Shown here: positions 16,439 to 25,008 of the stretch, piece by piece
How positions within the stretch are numbered: position 1 is the first letter of the stretch
Layout: every line of letters begins with the position of its first letter
Source of the DNA: Gemmatimonas sp. UBA7669
GTDB taxonomy: Bacteria > Gemmatimonadota > Gemmatimonadetes > Gemmatimonadales > Gemmatimonadaceae
DNA: 64,000 bases
Direction of reading: 5' to 3'
Assembly: GCF_002483225.1 (NCBI RefSeq)
Contig: NZ_DLHL01000014.1
Span: 3,274-67,273 of the forward strand
Notes under the pieces: model-generated
Told to the model about the DNA's origin: nothing
Database searches by the model: none
What the model saw: the letters and a program-made list of their open reading frames with translations, nothing else
Position numbers and translations under genes: made by a program

Positions 16439-17177
16439 GCGTGGCGGCGGGCGCCTCGATCGGCGCAGCACGAATGGCGTCCAACCCCACCACCTGCACG
16501 ATGGCGGCGCGCGTCTGGCGGGCCAGCCGTTGACGGGCCTGCCGTCTGGCTGTGCGTGAGTCCACGACCGTGGCGGACATGGTCGGCAGCGCGGTGATGT
16601 CCACCCGCGCGTCCCGCAGGCGCACCAGACGGGTCAGACTGCCGAGCAGCGTTTCGCGTCCCGTCCACGACAGGACCCGCGCGTTGCCACGCGCCGATGC
16701 CGTGAGTGCCAGCGCTTGTACCGGCACGCCCGGCCAGACGGCGGCATCATAGAGTGCGCTGCGAAACGGCAGTACCGCGCGGCCATCGGTGGTGGTGCCT
16801 TCCGGGAAGAGCAGTACGCGCTGCCCCGCCGCCAGTCGCTCGCGCAGCAGCGGCAGACTGCGCAGCAAATCCCGTTTGCGGGTGCGGTCAATCCAGATCA
16901 CGCCAATGGCCTCCGCACACCACCCCACCACGGGCCAGCGTCGCACTTCCCGCTTGGCCACGAAGCTGCAGTCGGTCGAGGCAAGCACCGCCACGATGTC
17001 GAGCCAACTGAAGTGGTTGGCTACGAGTAACGCGCCGCCGCTGGCAGGCTCGGCGCCCTGCCACTGCACCCGAATGCGCAGCACGCGCAGCACGAATCGA
17101 CAGAGGGCGCGTACCCCACGCAGGGCCAACGGGTGCGGCAGCGCCGCGGCATCACCGGTGTGTTTGACGACAGGCAT
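16416..17177 (-). CDS. olsA: 1-acylglycerol-3-phosphate/lyso-ornithine lipid acyltransferase (PlsC/OlsA-like)
   Basis: 253 residues. The PlsC fold is shown by the catalytic H-x4-D in VANHFSWLDIV and the substrate motif LLFPEGTTTDG. An N-terminal hydrophobic/basic stretch (ALCRFVLRVLRIRV) gives membrane association. It lies 6 bp after an OlsB-like gene on the same strand, and the Shine-Dalgarno GAGGT overlaps that gene's stop (TGAGGTCCCATG). The pairing makes OlsA, which O-acylates lyso-ornithine lipid, the best guess. A general phospholipid role cannot be excluded. The C-terminal 70 residues are Arg/Ala rich. Confidence 0.78.
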   Translation of the reverse strand: MPVVKHTGDAAALPHPLALRGVRALCRFVLRVLRIRVQWQGAEPASGGALLVANHFSWLDIVAVLASTDCSFVAKREVRRWPVVGWCAEAIGVIWIDRTRKRDLLRSLPLLRERLAAGQRVLLFPEGTTTDGRAVLPFRSALYDAAVWPGVPVQALALTASARGNARVLSWTGRETLLGSLTRLVRLRDARVDITALPTMSATVVDSRTARRQARQRLARQTRAAIVQVVGLDAIRAAPIEAPAATLTDAAAW

Positions 17178-17183
17178 GGGACC

Positions 17184-18035
17184 TCAGCCGAAGAAGTGGC
17201 GGGCCGTGCGCGGATCAAGCTGTTCCTTGTCGAGCCAGACGACGTAGTCGGTGGTGCCAAAGGCATGATCAACGGCTGGTGGACTGCAGACCTTGGCGCC
17301 GAGACTGAGATAGCCGTCGAAGAGCGGTGGCAGGGCGCAGCGTGCGGCGTCAGCTGAAGGTCGGGTGCGTCCATCGTCGGGGAGGGCGCGCGCCTCGGGA
17401 CGTGGCCGCACGCGCACCTGCTCATCAAAGGCCTCCCGCGCGTGCAGGGTCGCCCAGCTTTCCTCCGCCACACGGCGGTCGGTGCCAGGCAGCGAGCAGC
17501 AGCCAAAGAGGTGTCGCTTGTCGTTCCAGGTGAGATAGCGGGCAAGTCCCTGCCAGAGCAGGCGCAGGACCCGGCCATTGCGATGCGCCGCTGCCACCGC
17601 CGCTCGCCCCACTTCGACGGCCTCCGACAGCAGGCTCGCCGGTACTGCTCCGAGTTCAAAGAGCGTCGCACTGTAGAAGCCATGACGCGTGGCGGCCATG
17701 ACTGCCGTCTGCAGACGATAGGTGCCCACCACCGCGCCACTGCTGCGCTCGACAATCATGAGGTGATGGAACCACGGGTCGCGCGGATCACAGTCGAGCC
17801 GCGCCGCGGTCATGTCGACGGCCTTGGTGAACACGTCGGCGCGCAAGCGTTGGACGGTCAGCAGGTCCGCGCGCGACCAGGCAAAGCGCAGCGTGTAGGC
17901 ACCAACGTCAACCGTGCCGGGTGGGATGAGGTCGGCGTGGTGCGGAAAGACATCGCCATCGAGCGGGGAGGGCGCATGCACGGGCGTATGCGCGGGCACA
18001 TGCCTGGTCTCGAGGACACGGGCGGGGTCGGCCAT
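17184..18035 (-). CDS. olsB: Ornithine-acyl-ACP N-acyltransferase-like protein (OlsB)
   Basis: 283 residues. The GNAT-like fold is of the Acetyltransf_5 kind. Markers are LRFAWSRADLLTVQRLRADV, CDPRDPWFHHLMIVERSSG, VVGTYRLQTAVMAA, FELGAVPASLLSEAVEVGRA and LFGCCSLPGTDRR, which match OlsB and the haemolysin-like acyltransferases. It N-acylates ornithine with a 3-hydroxyacyl-ACP, the first step to phosphate-free ornithine lipids. The start at 18035 is set by a strong GGAGG 5 bases upstream; the extension to 18080 is not needed. The olsA-like gene follows at once, giving a two-step pathway. Confidence 0.8.
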   Translation of the reverse strand: MADPARVLETRHVPAHTPVHAPSPLDGDVFPHHADLIPPGTVDVGAYTLRFAWSRADLLTVQRLRADVFTKAVDMTAARLDCDPRDPWFHHLMIVERSSGAVVGTYRLQTAVMAATRHGFYSATLFELGAVPASLLSEAVEVGRAAVAAAHRNGRVLRLLWQGLARYLTWNDKRHLFGCCSLPGTDRRVAEESWATLHAREAFDEQVRVRPRPEARALPDDGRTRPSADAARCALPPLFDGYLSLGAKVCSPPAVDHAFGTTDYVVWLDKEQLDPRTARHFFG

Positions 18036-18229
18036 GACACCTCCGGAGCTAAGGACCGTCAACGAACCATCTGATGGCACTCGTCCGGGCGGAGTCGCTT
18101 GGACATACGAAGATCCGGGGAGTCAGTGACGTCCGACCACATGACGGGCAACAGCCATGTCACCCTCCCGCATCAACTGCCACCATGGCGGCTCTGGCCT
18201 CCGGCCCGTCGGCGGGCGAAGTTGGATGG

Positions 18230-18994
18230 ATGTCCCCACCGTTTGTCGACCCCGCCCTGCCCAAGCGCATTGATCGCTGGCGCAGTCCGGCGCTGGGTTT
18301 CGAGATGCCCATCGTCAGCTACGGTTGGCGCGGCCAGCCCGTGCTGCTGTTTCCCACGGCGGCCGCCGACTTTCTGGAGAACGAGCGCTTCTGGCTGGTG
18401 AAGGCCATCGAGCCGCTCCTGCAGCAGGGCCGCATTCGTGTGTTCTCCATCGACAGCATCAATCGCATTGCGTGGATGGATCGCGGGCTGCCGGTGCGCG
18501 AGAGTGCGCGGCGGCAGGCGCTGTACTCGCGCTACATCGAAGACGAAGTGGTGCCCTTCATCCGCCACGTATGCGGAGATGGTGGGGCACGTGCCATCAC
18601 CACGGGTGCCAGCTTCGGCTGTTTTCATGCGGCCAACGCCTTCTTCCGACGCCCCGACCTGTTCGGCGGCACCATCGGCATGAGCGGCTTCTTCGATCTG
18701 TCGCACAGCTATCTGCACGGCTACTCGGACGACAACTGCTACTTCAACAATCCCATGTGGTATGTGGCCAATATCGAGGGGCATACCCTCGACCTGCTGC
18801 GTCATCACTCACGCATTGTGCTGGTGAGTGGGCAGGGTGCGTACGAGCGGCCGGAGTACACGCGGGAGTTTCATGAGTTGCTCGACCGGAAGGGCATCGG
18901 ACACCGCTTCGAGTTGTGGGGGCATGACGTGAACCACGACTGGCCGTGGTGGCGGAAAATGCTTCCCTTTTATCTCAACGAAATAGGGGCGTAA
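18230..18994 (+). CDS. Esterase-family alpha/beta hydrolase
   Basis: 254 residues from ATG 18230; in-frame starts at 18185 and 18074 are also possible. The sequence follows the D-esterase-like family: IDRWRSPALGFEMPIVSYGW, GQPVLLFPTAAADFLENERF, the nucleophile elbow GASFGCF (G-x-S-x-G), and a final His in WGHDVNHDWPWWRK. These proteins hydrolyse esters in the cytoplasm or periplasm; no signal peptide is visible. It is divergent from olsB, with about 190 bp between. A 41-bp direct repeat begins at its stop. Confidence 0.75.
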   Translation: MSPPFVDPALPKRIDRWRSPALGFEMPIVSYGWRGQPVLLFPTAAADFLENERFWLVKAIEPLLQQGRIRVFSIDSINRIAWMDRGLPVRESARRQALYSRYIEDEVVPFIRHVCGDGGARAITTGASFGCFHAANAFFRRPDLFGGTIGMSGFFDLSHSYLHGYSDDNCYFNNPMWYVANIEGHTLDLLRHHSRIVLVSGQGAYERPEYTREFHELLDRKGIGHRFELWGHDVNHDWPWWRKMLPFYLNEIGA

Positions 18995-19029
18995 GGTGGG
19001 GGGTGTAAGGTGAACAGCGGGAAGGGAGA
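18989..19029 (+). repeat. 41-bp direct repeat, copy 1
   Basis: This copy contains GTAAGGTG twice and ends AACAGCGGGAAGGGAGA. Copy 2 (19044-19084) differs at two positions. The period is 55 bp. Copy 1 overlaps the esterase stop codon. Confidence 0.85.
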
Positions 19030-19043
19030 CCAACCAACAAACT

Positions 19044-19084
19044 GCGTAAGGTGAGGGGCGTAAGGTGAACAGCGGGAAGGGAGA
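19044..19084 (+). repeat. 41-bp direct repeat, copy 2
   Basis: Second copy of the repeat at 18989-19029. It contains the GTG start of the dipeptidase gene (19065), so the duplication may have created or moved that gene's start region. Confidence 0.85.
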
Positions 19085-20423
19085 TGACTGCGGTCGGGGT
19101 CGGGGTCGGGGTCGGGCCGGCACGGTGGCAGGTCTTGCCATGTGCAGTGCGCTGCTGCTCGCGCTGATGCCCTCAGGCGCCGAGGCGCAGGGCGGTACGG
19201 GTCAGCGCTTCCGCGACTCCTCGCTCACGGCGCGCGTGGCGCACGTGCGTCGGCTGCTGCGCAGCACGCCGCTCGTCGATGGGCACAACGACCTGCCCTG
19301 GGCCATGCGCGAGGAGAAAGAGCGTCCGCTCGATGTGGTGGCCTACGATCTGCGCCGAACCACCAAGGGCATGACCGACATCGCGCGGCTCAGACGCGGC
19401 GGTGTGGGTGGGCAGTTCTGGTCGGTGTACGTGCCCGGCGAGATTCGCGACAGCGGCTATGCACGCGTGCAGCTCGAGCAGATCGACATCGCGCGCCGCA
19501 CCATCGCGCGTTACCCAGACGTCTTCACGCCGGCCACCACGGCGGCCGAGGTGCGCAAGGCGTTTGCTGCCGGCCGCATTGGTTCGCTGCTGGGCATGGA
19601 AGGCGGGCACGCCATCGAGAACTCGCTGGGCGCGCTGCGCGCCTACCACGCACTCGGTGTGCGCTACATGACACTCACGCACAACGTCACGCTCGACTGG
19701 GCTGATGCCGCCGCCGATGCGGCGCGGCACGGTGGCCTCACCGAGTTCGGCAAGGAAGTCGTGCGCGAGATGAACCGTCTCGGCATGCTCGTCGATCTCT
19801 CGCATGTCTCGCCGGGCACCATGAGTGATGCGCTCGATGTCACCGAAGCGCCGGTCATCTTCTCGCACTCCAACGCTCGCGCCCGTACCGACGTCCCGCG
19901 GAATGTCCCCGACTCCATTCTCGCGCGGCTGCCGAAGAACGGCGGCGTAGTCATGGTGACCTTCGTGCCCGGTTTCGTGTCGCAGGCCGTGGCCGACTAT
20001 GGCGCGCAGCTGGGACGGGTGCGCGATTCCGTGGCCCGGGCCGCGCCAGGGGACAACGACGCGCAGTTTCGCGCCGTGGCCGCGTGGCGCGCGTCTCATC
20101 CCAGTCCTGTTGCCACCATCGCCGACGTGGCGGATCATCTCGACCACATCAAACAGGTGGCCGGCGCCGCGCACGTGGGCCTCGGCGGAGACTTCGATGG
20201 CATCACCGAGACCGTCAAAGGTCTCGAAGACGTGTCCAAGTATCCCGACCTGCTCGCCGAGCTCGTGAAGCGCGGATGGACCGACGCTGAGCTGCGCGGT
20301 CTGCTTGGCGAGAATGTGCTGCGTGTGCTCACCCGTGCCGAAGCGGTGGCTACGCGACTGCAGAAGTCGCGTCCTGCCTCCACCCGCACCATCCAACAGC
20401 TCGACCGGAGAATCACCCCGTGA
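19065..20423 (+). CDS. Membrane dipeptidase (peptidase M19), exported
   Basis: 452 residues from GTG 19065; ATG 19140 is an alternative. The N-terminus is very Arg/Gly rich (CGRGRGRGRAG), encoded by a GGGTCG-type hexanucleotide repeat. A signal helix MCSALLLALMPSGAEAQ follows. The M19 zinc motifs are complete: DGHNDLPW, LLGMEGGHAIEN, a HNVTLDW segment, VDLSHVSPGTM, IFSHSNAR and LGGDFDG. The family hydrolyses dipeptides, including some with a D-residue, outside the cytoplasm. It opens a plus-strand operon and overlaps the next start by four bases. Confidence 0.9.
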   Translation: MNSGKGDDCGRGRGRGRAGTVAGLAMCSALLLALMPSGAEAQGGTGQRFRDSSLTARVAHVRRLLRSTPLVDGHNDLPWAMREEKERPLDVVAYDLRRTTKGMTDIARLRRGGVGGQFWSVYVPGEIRDSGYARVQLEQIDIARRTIARYPDVFTPATTAAEVRKAFAAGRIGSLLGMEGGHAIENSLGALRAYHALGVRYMTLTHNVTLDWADAAADAARHGGLTEFGKEVVREMNRLGMLVDLSHVSPGTMSDALDVTEAPVIFSHSNARARTDVPRNVPDSILARLPKNGGVVMVTFVPGFVSQAVADYGAQLGRVRDSVARAAPGDNDAQFRAVAAWRASHPSPVATIADVADHLDHIKQVAGAAHVGLGGDFDGITETVKGLEDVSKYPDLLAELVKRGWTDAELRGLLGENVLRVLTRAEAVATRLQKSRPASTRTIQQLDRRITP

Positions 20424-21589
20424 CGCTCGATCGCCGTACGTTCCTCAAGACTTCTGCCGTCGTTGGCGGCGGACTCTCGCTCGGTCTCCCGGCGCTGGCC
20501 AATGCCTTTGGCAGCGATGGCGTTCGCGTTGCGGCCTATCGTCCCGAAACCGGCAGCGCGCAGCCCAAGCCGCAGCGCATTCTCATCCTCGGTGGCACGG
20601 GATTCATCGGGCCGTATCAGGTGCAGTACGCCCTCGATCGCAAGCACCAGGTTACGCTGTTCAACCGCGGCCAGACCAACTCGAATCTCTTCCCCGGCGT
20701 GCCGCGTCTCGTGGGTGATCGCAACGCGCCCGATGGTCATGCCGCACTCAAGTCGGGCACCTGGGACGTGGTCATCGACAACCCCACCACCAACCCCAAG
20801 TGGGTGCGCGGCGCCGGCGAAGCGCTCAAGGGTCGCGTGGGGCAGTACATCTTCGTCTCCACCATCTCGGTCTTCAGCGACTACTCGAAGCCGGGCATGG
20901 ACGAGAACGGCCCACTCCACGAGCCCACCGACATCAACAAGGAATTCGATCGCAACGCGCAGTTCTACGGACCGAACAAGGTGCGCAGCGAGATGGAAGC
21001 GGTGGCGCAGTTCGGCAAGGACAAGGTCACCATCGTGCGCCCCGGGCTCATCGTGGGCCCCGGTGACCTCAGCGATCGCTTCTCCTACTGGCCCGTACGC
21101 ATCGACAAGGGCGGCGAGATTCTCGCGCCCGGCACACCCAACGATCCGGTGCAGTACATCGATGCGCACGACCTGAGCGAGTGGATTGTCCGCCTCGGCG
21201 AGACGCGCACCACGGGTACCTTCAACGCCACGGGCCCCAAGTCGCCCACGACGATCGCTGAGATGTTGTACGGCATCAAGGCGGTGACGTCGAGCGATGC
21301 AAAGTTCACGTGGGTGCCCGCCGATTTCCTGGCGCAGCACCAGGTGCGTGCGTGGAGCGAGATGCCGGTGTGGCAGCCGGGGCAGGGACGCACGGCGGGC
21401 TTCATGGCCATCGACTGTCGCAAGGCCTATGCGGCCGGACTTACCTGTCGTCCATTGGCGGACACGGCCAAGGCCACACTCGACTGGTACAAGACTCGTC
21501 CGGCTGCTGAACAGGAGCGCGCGCGCGCCGGCATCGCGCCCGAGAAGGAGAAGGCGGTCCTGGCCGCGTGGCACGCGAAGAACGGCTGA
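20420..21589 (+). CDS. Tat-exported NAD-dependent epimerase/dehydratase-like protein
   Basis: 389 residues from GTG 20420. A twin-arginine signal, DRRTFLKTSAVVGGGLSLG, is followed by a Rossmann domain starting RILILGGTGFIGPYQVQYAL. Conserved blocks shared with the next two genes include TLFNRGQTN, GDRNAPDGH, WDVVIDN and IVRPGLIVGPGDLSDRFSYW. A YGPNKVRSE segment takes the place of the classical YxxxK. The family is the extended/atypical SDR type often named 'NAD-dependent epimerase'. Export by Tat implies folding with its nucleotide in the cytoplasm, as for glucose-fructose oxidoreductase. The substrate is unknown. It is the first of three tandem paralogues. Confidence 0.85.
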   Translation: MTLDRRTFLKTSAVVGGGLSLGLPALANAFGSDGVRVAAYRPETGSAQPKPQRILILGGTGFIGPYQVQYALDRKHQVTLFNRGQTNSNLFPGVPRLVGDRNAPDGHAALKSGTWDVVIDNPTTNPKWVRGAGEALKGRVGQYIFVSTISVFSDYSKPGMDENGPLHEPTDINKEFDRNAQFYGPNKVRSEMEAVAQFGKDKVTIVRPGLIVGPGDLSDRFSYWPVRIDKGGEILAPGTPNDPVQYIDAHDLSEWIVRLGETRTTGTFNATGPKSPTTIAEMLYGIKAVTSSDAKFTWVPADFLAQHQVRAWSEMPVWQPGQGRTAGFMAIDCRKAYAAGLTCRPLADTAKATLDWYKTRPAAEQERARAGIAPEKEKAVLAAWHAKNG

Positions 21590-21645
21590 CCTCAGCCTCT
21601 CATCACACGGCCGTCCCCTCCGGCTCACCTCAGCAGATCCCTCCC

Positions 21646-22665
21646 GTGGCCCTTCGCATTCTCATTCTCGGCGGTACCGGCTTCATTGGTCCGCATCAGG
21701 TGCAGTACGCCTTGTCGCGCGGCCATCAGGTCACGCTGTTCAATCGCGGTCGCACCAACCCCGGTCTCTTCAAGAACGTCGAAACGCTGATTGGTGACCG
21801 CAACGCGCCCAACGGTTATGCGGCGCTGAAGGGGCGCACCTGGGATGTGGTGATCGACAATCCCGTGCAGGTGCCGCGCTGGGTGCGTGAAGCTGGGGCG
21901 GTGCTCGCGCCCAACGTTGGCAAGTATGTGTTCGTGAGCACGCTGTCCACCTATGCCAATCGCGGCAAGATCGGCATCACGGAAGCAGACACCGCGTTGC
22001 TCAACGAACCCGCGGCGCCCGATGCCACCGAGCGTGATGCCAGTTACGGGGCGCGCAAGGTGCGCGGCGAGATGGATGCCGTGGCCACGTTCGGTGAAAG
22101 CAAAACCCTCATCGTACGGCCCGGCCTCATTGTCGGGCCGGGTGATCTCACCGATCGCTTCTCGTATTGGCCCATTCGTGTGGAGCAGGGCGGCGAGATG
22201 CTGGCGCCCGGCACCCCCGACGATCCCGTGGCCTTTGTCGATCAGCGCGACTTGACCGAGTTCATGGTGCGGCTCTGCGAACAGAACGCCACTGGCACCT
22301 ACAACGTGGTGGGCCCTGCCTCGGGACTCACCATGGCCGGCATGCTCTACGGCTGCAAAGCGGTGACGACGGCCGATACGCGCTTCACCTGGGTGGACGC
22401 CGACTTTCTACTCGAACGCAAGCTGCGGCCCTATGCCGATCTGCCGGTGTGGATGCCGCCGCGTGGCAACAGTGCCGGCTGGGCACGCATGGATGTGAGC
22501 AAGGCGGTCAAGGCCGGTCTCACCTTCCGTCCGCTTGCAGAAACGGCTCGCGACACCCTCACCTACTATCACGCGCAAACGCCCGAGCGACAGGCGGCAC
22601 TCAAGGCGGGTCTTGCACCCGACCGCGAGAAGGCCGTGCTGGCCGAGTGGAAGGCGCGCTCCTGA
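21646..22665 (+). CDS. NAD-dependent epimerase/dehydratase-like protein, second paralogue (cytoplasmic)
   Basis: 339 residues from GTG 21646, chosen because it gives the same length and N-terminus (VALRILILGGTGFIGPHQVQ) as the third paralogue. A longer frame begins at 21568 inside the previous gene. It has no export signal. Blocks: TLFNRGRTNPGLFKN, GDRNAPNGYAALKGRTWDVV, YGARKVRGEMDAV, IVRPGLIVGPGDLTDRFSYW and FVDQRDLTEFMVRL. It shares most blocks with the genes on either side, so the three arose by tandem duplication and then split between compartments. The role is unknown. Confidence 0.85.
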   Translation: MALRILILGGTGFIGPHQVQYALSRGHQVTLFNRGRTNPGLFKNVETLIGDRNAPNGYAALKGRTWDVVIDNPVQVPRWVREAGAVLAPNVGKYVFVSTLSTYANRGKIGITEADTALLNEPAAPDATERDASYGARKVRGEMDAVATFGESKTLIVRPGLIVGPGDLTDRFSYWPIRVEQGGEMLAPGTPDDPVAFVDQRDLTEFMVRLCEQNATGTYNVVGPASGLTMAGMLYGCKAVTTADTRFTWVDADFLLERKLRPYADLPVWMPPRGNSAGWARMDVSKAVKAGLTFRPLAETARDTLTYYHAQTPERQAALKAGLAPDREKAVLAEWKARS

Positions 22666-22683
22666 TCGGATGACAGGCCACGC

Positions 22684-23703
22684 ATGAAGATTCTCGTACT
22701 CGGCGGCACGGGCTACATCGGCCCGCATCTCGTCAATCACGCGCTCGAGCGTGGACATGAAGTCACGCTGTTCAATCGCGGACGCACGAGGCCTGGACTG
22801 TTTCCCAAGGCCGAGCAGCTGATCGGCGATCGCAACGCGCCCGGCGGACACGACGTGCTCAAGGGGCGGCAGTGGGACGTGGTGTACGACCTGCCGGCCA
22901 CCAATCCCCAGTGGGTGCTGGGCGCGACGGCGGTGCTCAAGGGCAATGCAAAGCAGTACGTGTACGTGAGCAGTACGGCCGCGTACAAGGACTTCTCGCG
23001 ATCCTTCCCAGACGAAACGCATCCCGCACAGGATCCGGCACCGCTTGATGGGCCCGATGCAGCGAGCGCGCCCTATGGCAACAAGAAGGTCCGCTGCGAG
23101 CAAATCGTCCAGGCGGCCTTTGGCAGTGGCGCGACCATCGTGCGACCCGGTCTGATTGTGGGCCCTGGTGATCTCACCGACCGTTTCACCTACTGGCCGG
23201 TGCGCATCGAGAAGGGCGGCGAGATTCTTGCGCCGGGCAAACCCGATGATCCGGCGCAGTGGATCGATGCTCGTGATCTCACCGAATGGATGGTGCGACT
23301 GGGTGAGTCGCGCACGGGCGGTGTGTTCAACGCCGTGGGACCACGGACGGTGTGCGGCATTGGGGAGTTGCTCTACGGCATCAAGGCCTGCTACGCCAAC
23401 GACGCGCAGTTCACCTGGGTGCCGGAGGCTTTCCTTACCGCCAACAAGGTGCGGTCGTGGGCTGAGATGCCGGTGTGGAGTTTCACGGGAGCGAGCACGG
23501 TGGCCTTCAGTACGTCGGTTATCGAGAAGGCCAAGGCGGCGGGACTCACCTTCCGTCCGCTGGCCACCACCGTGCGCGATGCCATGACCTGGTATCACGC
23601 GCGTCCTGCGGCCGAGCAGGAGCGACTGCGCGCGGGCATCGCCCCTGAGCGTGAGAAGGAAGTGCTGGCCGCGTGGCATGCCTCCCGCCGCGGGGCGCCG
23701 TGA
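22684..23703 (+). CDS. NAD-dependent epimerase/dehydratase-like protein, third paralogue (cytoplasmic)
   Basis: 339 residues, ATG start, 18 bp after the second paralogue. The Rossmann start is MKILVLGGTGYIGPHLVNHA. Shared blocks are TLFNRGRTRPGLFPKAEQ, GDRNAPGGHDVLKGRQWDVV, YGNKKVRCEQIV, IVRPGLIVGPGDLTDRFTYW and WIDARDLTEWMVRLGESRT. No signal peptide. The C-terminus AGIAPEREKEVLAAWHASR closely matches the ends of its two neighbours. The stop overlaps the transporter start (GTGA), so all five genes of this run are probably one transcript. Confidence 0.85.
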   Translation: MKILVLGGTGYIGPHLVNHALERGHEVTLFNRGRTRPGLFPKAEQLIGDRNAPGGHDVLKGRQWDVVYDLPATNPQWVLGATAVLKGNAKQYVYVSSTAAYKDFSRSFPDETHPAQDPAPLDGPDAASAPYGNKKVRCEQIVQAAFGSGATIVRPGLIVGPGDLTDRFTYWPVRIEKGGEILAPGKPDDPAQWIDARDLTEWMVRLGESRTGGVFNAVGPRTVCGIGELLYGIKACYANDAQFTWVPEAFLTANKVRSWAEMPVWSFTGASTVAFSTSVIEKAKAAGLTFRPLATTVRDAMTWYHARPAAEQERLRAGIAPEREKEVLAAWHASRRGAP

Positions 23704-24995
23704 CCGGTCAGGCTTCACCCGTATCACGTCTGCTCAATCGGCTTGGCAGCATCGAACCCGGCGAGGAGCGCGCCACCGCCCTCGCCGCAGGTTACTTCTT
23801 CTGCGCACTGGCCAGCTATTTCATTCTGCGTGCGGTGCGTGACGCGGCCGGTGTGGCTGCCGGCACCGGCCAGTTGCCCTGGCTGTTCACCGGCACACTG
23901 ATCACGACGCTGATCATGAATCCGGTGTACGCGCGCATCGTGTCGCGTGTTCCGGTGCGTCGCTTCATCCCCATTGTGTATCGGCTGTTCATTGCGCTGC
24001 TGCTCACATTTGCGGCCATCATCAAGTACGGGCCGGCGTCGTGGGAGCCGTATCTCGGGCCGTCCTTCTGGATTCTCACGAGCATCTACAGCCTGTTCAT
24101 CCCCTCGGTGTTCTGGGGGTTCATGGCCGACACGTTTCATCCGGAGCAATCCAAGCGGCTCTTCGGGTTCATCAGTGTCGGTGGCACACTCGGTGCGCTC
24201 GCGGGCGCCTTCCTCACCTCGCAACTGGCCGAGCGCGTGGGCACGCCGGTGCTCATGCTCATGAGCGTGGTGTTGCTGGAGTGCGCGGTGCAGGCATCGC
24301 GACGATTTCCCCCCAGCTTTCGCGCCGATACACGTGCACGCGATGACGCGGATGAGCCGGTGGGTGGTTCGTCGTTCGCGGGCATCACGCATGTGCTGCG
24401 TTCGCCCTATCTGCTGGGCATTTGTCTGTACATGCTGATGTTCACCATCGGCACCACGGTGCTGTACTTCCAGCAGGCGGAGATCGTGGGGGCGCGCTAC
24501 GCTGACCGGGAGTCGCGGACCGCGTTTCTGGCCACCATCGATATGGCCGTGCAGACGCTCACCATTCTGGCGCAGCTCTTTGTCACGGGCCGCGTGATCA
24601 AGTGGATTGGGGTGGGGCTCACCCTGGCCATCATGCCGGTGCTGAGTCTTGTGGGTTTCACGGCGCTTGGTACCTGGGGCACGCTGGCGGTGTTCGTGCT
24701 GTTTCAGGTGACACGACGCGCTGGCGAATACGCGTTCGGCCGTCCGGCGCGCGAGGTGCTGTTCACCGTCGTCTCACCCGAAGACAAGTACAAGGCCAAG
24801 AACTTCATTGACCTGTTTGTCTATCGCGGTGGTGATCAGATCGGGGCCTGGACCTACGCGGGCCTTACTGCCGCGGGACTCGCGGTGAGCAGCATTTCGT
24901 TGCTGGCCGCGCCGCTCAGTGCGGTGTGGCTGGTGGTGGCTATCTGGCTTGGGCGCGAGCAGGCGAGGCGGCAGCAGCAGGACGGTCTCGCCTGA
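23700..24995 (+). CDS. Npt1/Npt2-type nucleotide transporter-like (MFS-related) membrane protein
   Basis: 431 residues from GTG 23700. About 12 membrane helices. Family-typical segments are EERATALAAGYFFCALASYF, FWGFMADTFHPEQSKRLFG, FISVGGTLGALAGAFLTSQL and REVLFTVVSPEDKYKAKNF followed by IDLFVYRGGDQIG. These are found in the 'Npt1/Npt2 nucleotide transporter' relatives of the ATP/ADP (TLC) carriers in free-living bacteria. Classical members exchange ATP/ADP or import NAD. Substrates of the free-living group are not known. Linked to a Tat-exported NAD-type enzyme, a role in nucleotide or product transport is an inference. It ends the operon 13 bp before a convergent gene. Confidence 0.75.
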   Translation: MTGQASPVSRLLNRLGSIEPGEERATALAAGYFFCALASYFILRAVRDAAGVAAGTGQLPWLFTGTLITTLIMNPVYARIVSRVPVRRFIPIVYRLFIALLLTFAAIIKYGPASWEPYLGPSFWILTSIYSLFIPSVFWGFMADTFHPEQSKRLFGFISVGGTLGALAGAFLTSQLAERVGTPVLMLMSVVLLECAVQASRRFPPSFRADTRARDDADEPVGGSSFAGITHVLRSPYLLGICLYMLMFTIGTTVLYFQQAEIVGARYADRESRTAFLATIDMAVQTLTILAQLFVTGRVIKWIGVGLTLAIMPVLSLVGFTALGTWGTLAVFVLFQVTRRAGEYAFGRPAREVLFTVVSPEDKYKAKNFIDLFVYRGGDQIGAWTYAGLTAAGLAVSSISLLAAPLSAVWLVVAIWLGREQARRQQQDGLA

Positions 24996-25008
24996 GATCG
25001 CAGTCGGC

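Noticed and set aside
20420..23703. Three tandem epimerases as an assembly duplication
   Set aside because: The copies differ in length, signal peptide and many residues, so they are true diverged paralogues.
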